This document shows positions 1 through 5,191 of a stretch of DNA of 5,191 bases, one piece after another (the stretch's first letter is position 1; each line of letters starts with the position of its first letter). The notes under the pieces are model-generated. The model was not told the origin of the DNA, did no database searches, and worked only from the letters and a program-made list of their open reading frames with translations. A program made the translations under genes and the position numbers. The DNA is from JAKEGK01 sp036507695 (GTDB lineage Bacteria; Pseudomonadota; Gammaproteobacteria; SZUA-152). The DNA lies in the NCBI GenBank assembly GCA_036507695.1, contig DATCIR010000303.1:1-5191 (forward strand), given 5' to 3'.

Positions 1-72
1 AGTCATAGCCGTAGCTATGGCTTGAGTGAAGAGCAAGCCTACGGACGCGAAGACAAGCCAGAACCGCGATAG
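1..72 (+). CDS. Possible 3' end of an unidentified plus-strand gene (partial)
   Basis: Plus-strand frame 1 is open from the window edge to a TAG at 70-72, giving 23 residues that end in AYGREDKPEPR. The fragment is hydrophilic and charged, as C-terminal tails often are. If real, this gene converges on glmM, with 120 bases between the two stop codons. I do not recognise the protein, and 23 codons is too short to establish coding. The minus strand is also open across this stretch, from an ATG at 128-130 to the edge (43 codons), but that reading is rich in Cys, Arg and His and lacks a good ribosome binding site. The inverted repeats at 4-44 overlap both readings, so the stretch may instead be a non-coding repeat. 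Confidence 0.25.
   Translation, partial: SHSRSYGLSEEQAYGREDKPEPR
4..44. repeat. Nested inverted repeats at the window edge
   Basis: Two overlapping foldings are visible. The first is a perfect 6-bp stem, CATAGC (4-9) with GCTATG (14-19), around a 4-base loop. Read as minus-strand RNA the loop is UACG closed by C-G, a member of the very stable UNCG tetraloop class. The second is an 11-bp interrupted stem: GGCTTG (19-24) pairs with CAAGCC (34-39) and CCGTA (9-13) with TACGG (40-44), with five unpaired bases at 14-18 and a 9-base loop. The two foldings share bases and exclude each other. CAAGCC occurs again at 54-59. The element could be an intergenic palindromic repeat, part of a transcription end for the glmM operon, or chance structure within a coding 3' end. 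The sequence that would follow it on the minus strand lies outside the window. Confidence 0.35.
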
Positions 73-192
73 GTCGAAAGTTGAAACAGTGTGTTAAAGG
101 ATTAAATTGCATAATCGTTTGTATTTCCATCTCATCTTGGCTTTTGGTGGCCGCCTGGTGAGAAATGCGGGCTAGATCCCAAACTCCCGCGC

Positions 193-1542
193 TTAACCGC
201 CGGCATACTCCTGTTCAACAATCTGGGCCAACTGGCTGGCGACTTGCTTAACCTCGGTGGGATCCTCGCCTTCCACCATCACCCGCACCAGTGGTTCGGT
301 TCCGGACGGCCGGAGTAACACTCGGCCGCGGCTACCCAATTGTTGTTCCATGTTGCGAACCGCCGCTTGAATGCTGCGGGAAGCCGCGAGATTCACCGGG
401 CCATTTACTCTTACGTTGATTAACAGTTGCGGGTACTTGTTCATGCCCGACTTGATATCACTCAGTGACTGTCCTTTTTGCTGCAGGGCATACAACACTT
501 GTAACGCAGCCACAATACCGTCACCGGTCGTGGTGCGATCCAGACAAATAATGTGTCCTGAACCCTCACCACCCAATTGCCAGCCATCCTGCTGTAAAAG
601 TTCCATGACATAGCGGTCGCCCACTTTGGCGCGTTTAAATGCAATTCCCGAAGCCTTGAGTGCGTGCTCCAGGCCGAGGTTGCTCATTACCGTGCCAACT
701 ACGCCGCCATTAAGCTGCGCGTCACTCTGCCGGGATTTCGCAATCACGAACAGCAGCTCATCGCCGTCAACCAGTTCACCTTTGTTATCGGCCATCAGCA
801 CGCGGTCCCCATCGCCATCCAGCGCGATACCAAGATCAGCGCCTTGGTCAAGCACGGCTTTTTGCAGGGCCTCCGGTTGGGTGCTGCCGACACCCGCATT
901 GATATTGAGACCGTTGGGTGAGGTCCCTATAGTTGTGACATCCGCGCCTAACTCATTAAACACGCACGGCGCCACATGATACGTTGCACCATGGGCACAG
1001 TCGACGACGATTTTCATGCCTTTTAATTCCATGCCAAGCGGCACGGTGCTCTTGCAGAACTCGATATACCGGCCGGATGCGTCTTCTATCCGTCCGGCCT
1101 TTCCAAGTTTCGATGATTCGACACACCCAAACGCTTTGTCGATTTCCGCTTCGATGGCCAGTTCGACTTCATCGGAAAGCTTAGTGCCATGAGCGGAAAA
1201 AAACTTAATGCCGTTATCATGGAAAGGATTATGTGACGCGCTGATTACGATCCCCGCCTGGGCGTGCATAGTACGTGTCAGGTATGCGATTCCCGGCGTG
1301 GGCATCGGACCCAATAGCAGAACATCAACTCCAGCCGCGGACAATCCTGCTTCCAGCGCGGATTCAAGCATGTAACCGGAAATCCGGGTATCCTTTCCGA
1401 TAACGACCTTGCTACGCTGCTTGGCGCTATCTCCCAACACCCGGCCGACCGCCCAGCCCAGCTTCATTATAAAATCCGGAGTGATTACCCCTTCACCTAC
1501 CCGTCCACGAATACCGTCGGTCCCAAAGTATTTTCTTTTCAT
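193..1542 (-). CDS. glmM: Phosphoglucosamine mutase GlmM
   Basis: GlmM interconverts glucosamine-6-phosphate and glucosamine-1-phosphate in the cytoplasm, the step before GlmU makes UDP-GlcNAc for peptidoglycan and lipopolysaccharide. The 449 residues match the usual family length of about 445. All four alpha-D-phosphohexomutase domains can be followed: FGTDGIRG at 6-13; the active-site loop SASHNP at 101-106, with S103 as the phosphoserine; the metal loop DGDGDR at 242-247, with D242, D244 and D246 as ligands; the sugar-binding GEGSGH at 325-330, with E326 and S328; and the C-terminal phosphate loop RPSGTEPLVR at 411-420. By family knowledge the enzyme must be phosphorylated on the serine to be active. 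The ATG is preceded by AAAGGT (1551-1556) at 8 bases. It begins 20 bases after the folP stop, so the two are very likely co-transcribed. No clear terminator follows it. No key residue is missing. Confidence 0.99.
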   Translation of the reverse strand: MKRKYFGTDGIRGRVGEGVITPDFIMKLGWAVGRVLGDSAKQRSKVVIGKDTRISGYMLESALEAGLSAAGVDVLLLGPMPTPGIAYLTRTMHAQAGIVISASHNPFHDNGIKFFSAHGTKLSDEVELAIEAEIDKAFGCVESSKLGKAGRIEDASGRYIEFCKSTVPLGMELKGMKIVVDCAHGATYHVAPCVFNELGADVTTIGTSPNGLNINAGVGSTQPEALQKAVLDQGADLGIALDGDGDRVLMADNKGELVDGDELLFVIAKSRQSDAQLNGGVVGTVMSNLGLEHALKASGIAFKRAKVGDRYVMELLQQDGWQLGGEGSGHIICLDRTTTGDGIVAALQVLYALQQKGQSLSDIKSGMNKYPQLLINVRVNGPVNLAASRSIQAAVRNMEQQLGSRGRVLLRPSGTEPLVRVMVEGEDPTEVKQVASQLAQIVEQEYAGG

Positions 1543-1562
1543 GCAATGCTACCTTTGAAAAT

Positions 1563-2399
1563 TTATACCGACTGCAGCGCAGTCACGATTTTAAGCGCCT
1601 CAATTGTTGGCTCCACGTCGTGGACCCGAAGTATATCGGCTCCCAGCCAGAAAGAAAGCGCCGCCAAACTGATATTTCCGGCTAAGCGTTCATTGACCGG
1701 TTTATCCAGAATTGCGCCGATCATGGATTTACGGGATAACCCAACCAATAATGACACACCCATGGCTTTAAATTTTTTCAGGTTCTTTAGAAGCAGTAAA
1801 TTATGTTGCAGGGTCTTGCCAAATCCAAATCCCGGATCAATCACTATCCTATCCTTGTCTATACCCGCGGCAACGCACACTTGAACCCGTTGCTGCAGAA
1901 AATTCCAAACCTCTTCGACAACGTTATTATAATGTGGATTGCTCTGCATAGTCCGCGGCTCCCCTTGCATATGCATCAAACATACCGCGACTTTACTACT
2001 GGCGATGACATCAAGCGCGCCAGGCGAACGCAGTGCGTTAGTATCATTGACCAGCCGTGCGCCGGCCGCAATCGCATCAGCCATTATATCCGGCTTGCTG
2101 GTATCGATTGACAGGATAGTATCGGGGAATTCTTCGTGAATGCGTTTGATGACGGGCAAAACGCGTTGCCTTTCCTCCTGCGCCGGCACTGCTTGCGCCC
2201 CCGGACGAGTCGACTCGCCACCGACATCGATAATGGCGGCGCCGGCGCTTATCATGTTGCGGGCTTGTTCGACAGCGCGGTCCACGGAAAAAAACTGACC
2301 CCCGTCTGAAAAAGAATCGGGGGTCACATTCAGTATTCCCATGACACATGGATTGCCAAGATCGAGCGTTTTATCAGCGCAGCGCAGTGCGTGGCTCAT
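1563..2399 (-). CDS. folP: Dihydropteroate synthase FolP
   Basis: FolP condenses 6-hydroxymethyl-7,8-dihydropterin pyrophosphate with p-aminobenzoate to give 7,8-dihydropteroate in folate synthesis. It is the target of sulfonamides. At 278 residues it is full length (the E. coli enzyme has about 282) and forms a single TIM barrel. Visible motifs are NVTPDSFSDGG at 24-34 (flexible loop 1), GGESTRPGA at 60-68 (loop 2), SIDTSKP at 97-103 with pterin-contacting D99, VNDTNALR at 117-124, MHMQG at 142-146, DPGFGFGKT at 188-196, GLSRKSMIG at 220-228 with K224, and RVHDV at 258-262. F30 and P66, which correspond to E. coli F28 and P64 where resistance changes arise, are the sensitive-type residues. 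The ATG is the only possible start: an in-frame TAA lies at 2454-2456 with no other start codon between. Only a weak GAAG, three bases away, precedes it, so translation may depend partly on upstream ribosomes or other mRNA features. Confidence 0.98.
   Translation of the reverse strand: MSHALRCADKTLDLGNPCVMGILNVTPDSFSDGGQFFSVDRAVEQARNMISAGAAIIDVGGESTRPGAQAVPAQEERQRVLPVIKRIHEEFPDTILSIDTSKPDIMADAIAAGARLVNDTNALRSPGALDVIASSKVAVCLMHMQGEPRTMQSNPHYNNVVEEVWNFLQQRVQVCVAAGIDKDRIVIDPGFGFGKTLQHNLLLLKNLKKFKAMGVSLLVGLSRKSMIGAILDKPVNERLAGNISLAALSFWLGADILRVHDVEPTIEALKIVTALQSV
1570..1584 (-). other. Small hairpin at the folP 3' end, upstream of glmM
   Basis: GACTGC (1570-1575) and GCAGTC (1579-1584) form a perfect 6-bp stem with a 3-base loop inside the last codons of folP. 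On the minus-strand transcript it is followed by GGTATAAATTTTC and then by the glmM ribosome binding site, 13 bases away. It lacks a long GC stem and a clean U-run, so it is not a convincing terminator. It could modestly affect read-through, mRNA processing or glmM translation. Stems this short also arise by chance in a few kilobases of sequence, and these bases also encode folP residues. Confidence 0.25.
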
Positions 2400-2423
2400 G
2401 CTTCGATTGTAACGGACGCTTGT

Positions 2424-2449
2424 ATCAGGTGTGTGATTTGCACACTGAT
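2424..2449 (-). other. Dyad in the ftsH-folP gap
   Basis: GTGTG (2431-2435) and CACAC (2441-2445) are a perfect inverted repeat around a 5-base spacer. ATCA (2424-2427) and TGAT (2446-2449) extend it outward past three unpaired bases at 2428-2430. It lies in the middle of the 84-base space between the ftsH stop and the folP start. No U-run follows on the minus strand, so it does not look like an intrinsic terminator. The TGTG-N5-CACA spacing does not fit a CRP site. It could be an mRNA processing or stability hairpin, an operator half-site pair, or chance. Confidence 0.25.
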
Positions 2450-2483
2450 CGATTTACACAAGCCGCTAAACTAATAGTACTAG

Positions 2484-4409
2484 TTAGTGCTCACCCGCCG
2501 GACCGCCAATGGGTCCTTCCGTTTTACCGTCAGTTCTGGCTTTTTTGCTGTCTTCCTTACCACCCGGCCCTAGCGGCGGTTGATCTGACCAACCTTCCGG
2601 CGGCCTTGGAGTCTTGCCGGCCATAATGTCACTGATCTGGCTCTGGTCGATGGTTTCATACTTCATTAACGCATCCGCCATCTTGTGTAACTTATCTACA
2701 TCGCGTTTCAATATTTCTTCCGCGCGCGCGTAGTTTTTATCGATAATCTTACGAATTTCTTCATCAATAAGATTGGCGGTCGCGCCTGAAACATTCTTGT
2801 GTTGTGTAACGGAATGCCCAAGGAAAACCTCGCCTTCATCTTCGCTATAGGTTAAAGGCCCGAGTTTTTCCGACAAGCCCCACTTGGTAACCATGTTCCG
2901 GGCAATTTCGGTCGCGCGTTGGATATCATTGCTCGCGCCGGTCGTTACACTATCACTACCAAATATCAACACTTCCGCGATGCGCCCGCCAAACATACTG
3001 GATATCTGGCTTTCAAGACGCTGCTTACTGTAGCTATACCGGTCTTCTTCGGGAAGAAACATGGTCACACCCAAAGCCCGGCCTCGCGGAATGATCGTGA
3101 CTTTGTAAACGGGATCATGCGACGGCACATTCAAACCGACAATGGCGTGTCCGGCTTCGTGGTAAGCAGTCAGCTTTTTCTCGTTTTCACTCATCACCAT
3201 GGACTTACGTTCCGCGCCCATCATGATTTTATCTTTGGATTTTTCAAAATGCGTCATGCTGACCAAACTCTGGTTTTCACGCGCGGCAAATAAAGCCGCT
3301 TCGTTAACGAGATTGGCTAAATCCGCGCCTGAAAAACCCGGAGTACCCCGCGCGATAATGTTTGGTTTCACATCATCGGCTAATGGCACTTTGCGCATAT
3401 GTACTCTCAGGATATGTTCACGGCCGCGAACATCCGGCAGCGGAACAACCACCTGGCGGTCGAAGCGGCCCGGGCGCAACAGCGCGGGATCCAATACGTC
3501 AGGGCGGTTAGTCGCCGCGATGACGATGACGCCTTCATTGCCTTCAAAGCCGTCCATTTCCACCAGCAACTGATTAAGAGTCTGTTCGCGTTCATCATGG
3601 CCTCCGCCAAGACCGGCGCCACGGTGACGGCCCACGGCATCAATCTCATCGATGAATATAATGCAGGGCGCATGTTTTTTTGCCTGCTCAAACATGTCGC
3701 GTACCCGCGAGGCGCCCACGCCGACAAACATTTCCACAAAATCGGAACCGGAAATGGTAAAGAAAGGCACTTTCGCCTCGCCGGCGATGGCTTTTGCCAG
3801 CAATGTTTTACCGGTACCGGGAGAACCGACCATCAATACACCGCGCGGAATTTTTCCGCCCAGTTTCTGGAATTTACCGGGATCGCGCAAGAATTCCACC
3901 AGTTCAGCCACTTCTTCCTTGGCTTCTTCAACGCCGGCGACGTCATTAAACGTCACCTTAACCTGGTCTTCGCCCAGCATGCGCGCTTTTGACTTGCCGA
4001 ATGACATGGCGCCACGGCCCGCGCCACCACCCTGCATCTGACGCATGAAGAAAATCCACACCGCAATCAAAAGCAACATCGGGAACCAGGAGATGAACAC
4101 TTGCATCAACAATCCTTGCTGCTCCGGTGGTTTGGCTTCAATGGCCACGCCATGATTCAACAAATCGTCGACTAATTTCGGATCCCCAGGACTATAGGTC
4201 GTGAAGTTTTCGTTATTCGTGGTACGGCCATGAATACTCCGGCCTTCAATGAGTACCTTGGATACCACACCGTCTTTTACATTGCGGACAAACTCTGAAT
4301 ACTCCATGGTTTTAGCGGGGGCTCTGGGCGGAGTAAAATTGTTAAACACCGATATGAGCACAATCGCGATGACGATCCAGAGAAGAAGATTTTTTGCCAA
4401 GTCGTTCAA
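2484..4409 (-). CDS. ftsH: ATP-dependent zinc metalloprotease FtsH (TTG start)
   Basis: FtsH is a hexameric AAA+ protease of the inner membrane that extracts and degrades damaged membrane proteins and, in enterobacteria, regulators such as LpxC and sigma-32. The 641 residues are full length. Order: TM1 about 8-24, periplasmic domain about 25-103, TM2 about 104-123, AAA+ module, M41 protease, polar tail. Visible are the Walker A motif GSPGTGKT (195-202), pore motif FVG (228-230), Walker B IIFIDE (250-255), sensor N301, the SRH RPGRFDR (312-318) with arginine fingers R315 and R318, HEAGH (417-421) with zinc ligands H417 and H421 and catalytic E418, third ligand D495, and heptad leucines L567, L574 and L581. 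Start: TTG, with an in-frame TGA two codons upstream (4413-4415) and AGAGG 8 bases before it. The first ATG (M35) would lose TM1. Oddities are Ser instead of the usual Pro at 196 and AEV instead of AEE at 478-480. Confidence 0.99.
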   Translation of the reverse strand: MNDLAKNLLLWIVIAIVLISVFNNFTPPRAPAKTMEYSEFVRNVKDGVVSKVLIEGRSIHGRTTNNENFTTYSPGDPKLVDDLLNHGVAIEAKPPEQQGLLMQVFISWFPMLLLIAVWIFFMRQMQGGGAGRGAMSFGKSKARMLGEDQVKVTFNDVAGVEEAKEEVAELVEFLRDPGKFQKLGGKIPRGVLMVGSPGTGKTLLAKAIAGEAKVPFFTISGSDFVEMFVGVGASRVRDMFEQAKKHAPCIIFIDEIDAVGRHRGAGLGGGHDEREQTLNQLLVEMDGFEGNEGVIVIAATNRPDVLDPALLRPGRFDRQVVVPLPDVRGREHILRVHMRKVPLADDVKPNIIARGTPGFSGADLANLVNEAALFAARENQSLVSMTHFEKSKDKIMMGAERKSMVMSENEKKLTAYHEAGHAIVGLNVPSHDPVYKVTIIPRGRALGVTMFLPEEDRYSYSKQRLESQISSMFGGRIAEVLIFGSDSVTTGASNDIQRATEIARNMVTKWGLSEKLGPLTYSEDEGEVFLGHSVTQHKNVSGATANLIDEEIRKIIDKNYARAEEILKRDVDKLHKMADALMKYETIDQSQISDIMAGKTPRPPEGWSDQPPLGPGGKEDSKKARTDGKTEGPIGGPAGEH

Positions 4410-4417
4410 GAGTCAAG

Positions 4418-4422
4418 CCTCT
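4418..4422 (-). promoter_or_regulatory. Ribosome binding site fixing the ftsH TTG start
   Basis: Read on the minus strand this is AGAGG, ending 8 bases before the TTG at 4407-4409, which is ideal spacing. A second in-frame TTG, codon 4 (4398-4400), aligns with the initiator Met of the shorter E. coli form (MAKN...), but it would be 17 bases from this site. The TGA at 4413-4415 rules out any start further upstream in frame. The TTG at 4409 is therefore the best start and gives an LNDLAKN beginning comparable to the MNDMAKN start of other gammaproteobacterial FtsH proteins. Confidence 0.8.
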
Positions 4423-4528
4423 GTTAATTTATTTAAACCGTTTCTACCGCATCTTATCCCGAAACACAACTGATTGGCCAACCAAACGAAATCATGCATT
4501 ATCGATTTGACGCCACTATCACACATTT

Positions 4529-5167
4529 CTATTTTCGAAACCCTCTTGCCAATAAGTATACTTCACGGGAATTTGGCTTGGAGGCCTTGGGTTTTCGCGT
4601 AAGAACTTTGTCAAATAGTGTTCGTAATTCCTTGAAATAACTATCAAACCCGCTTCCCTGAAAAACCTTCACCAAAAAATCACCCTTTTTACAAAGCACA
4701 TTTTGAGCCATATTCAATGCTAATTCAGCGAGATACATCGCTTTGGGCTGATCAACCACCTTCATACCACTGATATTGGGGGACATGTCGGACATTACAA
4801 GATCAACTTCCCGGGCCTCCAGAACTTCTAAGAGTTTGTCAAAAACCGTTGGTTCCATGAAGTCTCCCTGGATAAATTCCACATGAGCCAGTGACTCCAT
4901 GGGTAAAATATCCAGCGCTATCACTTTCCCCCCGGGTCCGACAATGTGCCCCGCCACCTGGGACCATCCACCCGGCGCCGCCCCCAGATCCACCACGGTC
5001 ATGCGAGGTTTAAGAATACGATCCTTGTCCTGTATTTCAAGCAGTTTGTAAGCCGCACGGGAACGATAACCCGCTTTTTGGGCCTGCTTGACATAGATGT
5101 CTTCAAAATGGTCTTTAAGCCACTGCCGGCTGGATTTGCTCCGCGACTGGCGCTTTTTTACTGCCAT
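4529..5167 (-). CDS. rlmE: 23S rRNA (uridine-2'-O-)-methyltransferase RlmE (FtsJ/RrmJ)
   Basis: RlmE uses S-adenosylmethionine to 2'-O-methylate U2552 in the 23S rRNA A-loop, late in assembly of the 50S subunit. The 212 residues compare with 209 in E. coli. A basic N-terminus (KKRQSRSKSSRQW) fits RNA contact. The Rossmann-fold SAM site reads VVDLGAAPGGWSQ at 58-70, with acidic D86 in ALDILPM. The catalytic K-D-K-E tetrad is complete: K41 (AAYKL), D127 (MSDMSPN), K167 (LVKVFQG) and E202 (SREVY). The ATG is the first possible start, since an in-frame TAA lies at 5174-5176. Only an A-rich tract with a poor Shine-Dalgarno match precedes it. The gene is first of the four in transcription order. 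In E. coli rlmE and ftsH are heat-shock co-transcribed, but the relevant promoter region here lies beyond the window. Confidence 0.98.
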   Translation of the reverse strand: MAVKKRQSRSKSSRQWLKDHFEDIYVKQAQKAGYRSRAAYKLLEIQDKDRILKPRMTVVDLGAAPGGWSQVAGHIVGPGGKVIALDILPMESLAHVEFIQGDFMEPTVFDKLLEVLEAREVDLVMSDMSPNISGMKVVDQPKAMYLAELALNMAQNVLCKKGDFLVKVFQGSGFDSYFKELRTLFDKVLTRKPKASKPNSREVYLLARGFRK

Positions 5168-5191
5168 TTTCTTTTAAAGCCAAAGTTCATG

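Noticed and set aside
1..130. 43-codon minus-strand reading from ATG 128-130 to the window edge, as the next operon gene
   Set aside because: It does not resemble SecG or TpiA, its composition is odd (Cys, Arg and His rich), and it has no properly spaced ribosome binding site. It cannot be settled without sequence to the left.
167..190. GCGGG/CCCGC inverted repeat after glmM as an intrinsic terminator
   Set aside because: The stem has only 5 bp, the loop is 14 bases, internal GGG/CCC pairing competes, and the following minus-strand bases (ATTTCTCACC) are not a U-run.
626..979. 117-codon open frame on the plus strand, antisense to glmM
   Set aside because: It is Ser/Pro/Ala-rich, with no recognisable domain, and is opposite a complete glmM. 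It looks like a coding shadow.
1562..1567. TATAAA on the minus strand overlapping the folP stop, as a possible glmM promoter -10
   Set aside because: No -35-like hexamer occurs at 16-18 bases upstream, and the run comes partly from the folP stop codon.
1803..2111. 102-codon open frame on the plus strand, antisense to folP
   Set aside because: It overlaps the conserved core of folP and shows no recognisable family feature.
2406..2411. TACAAT, a -10-like hexamer just upstream of folP
   Set aside because: It lies 6 bases from the folP ATG, has no -35 partner at 16-18 bases, and would imply a leaderless start.
2431..2445. CRP-type operator in the ftsH-folP gap (TGTG...CACA)
   Set aside because: The two half-sites are 5 bases apart instead of the 6-8 expected for a TGTGA-N6-TCACA site, and there is no matched promoter next to it.
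3399..3992. 197-codon open frame on the plus strand, antisense to ftsH
   Set aside because: It lies wholly inside ftsH, whose frame encodes a full-length conserved protein. The antisense translation shows no recognisable domain and is an expected by-product of ftsH codon use.
4441..4469. Promoter-like pair on the minus strand upstream of ftsH: TTGTGT (4464-4469), 17-base spacer, TAGAAA (4441-4446)
   Set aside because: The spacing is right, but only 7 of 12 consensus bases match, which is within chance for a 119-base gap. No sigma-32-like CTTGAA or CCCCAT element is visible either.

Overview
The window carries four complete genes, all on the minus strand, in transcription order rlmE (4529-5167), ftsH (2484-4409), folP (1563-2399) and glmM (193-1542). 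This is the conserved proteobacterial rlmE-ftsH-folP-glmM cluster. The protein sequences point to a gammaproteobacterium: FtsH has the N-terminal AKNLLLW segment and a RPPEGW tail, and GlmM starts KRKYFGTDGIRGRVGE. I cannot name a genus. GC content looks moderate, and nothing in the four genes suggests transfer, disruption or a mobile element.

Layout from the right edge: rlmE starts 24 bases inside the window, so its upstream neighbour and any operon promoter are out of view. A 119-base gap (4410-4528) separates rlmE from ftsH, which uses a TTG start fixed by an in-frame TGA just upstream and by an AGAGG ribosome binding site. An 84-base gap (2400-2483) with a small dyad separates ftsH from folP. 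Only 20 bases separate folP from glmM, and the glmM ribosome binding site lies in that space. Downstream of glmM, 1-192 has no recognisable gene. The secG or tpiA genes that often follow glmM in gammaproteobacteria are not seen. Instead there are nested inverted repeats at 1-44 and a possible 3' end of a plus-strand gene stopping at 70-72.

The genes are housekeeping functions: 23S rRNA 2'-O-methylation (RlmE), membrane AAA+ proteolysis (FtsH), folate synthesis (FolP) and the phosphoglucosamine mutase step toward UDP-GlcNAc (GlmM). All four keep their catalytic residues. The noteworthy points are small: the TTG start of ftsH, two substitutions in otherwise near-invariant FtsH motifs (GSPGTGKT and AEV), small dyads in the intergenic stretches, and the structured, unassigned left edge. 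I see no sign of a previously undescribed system here.
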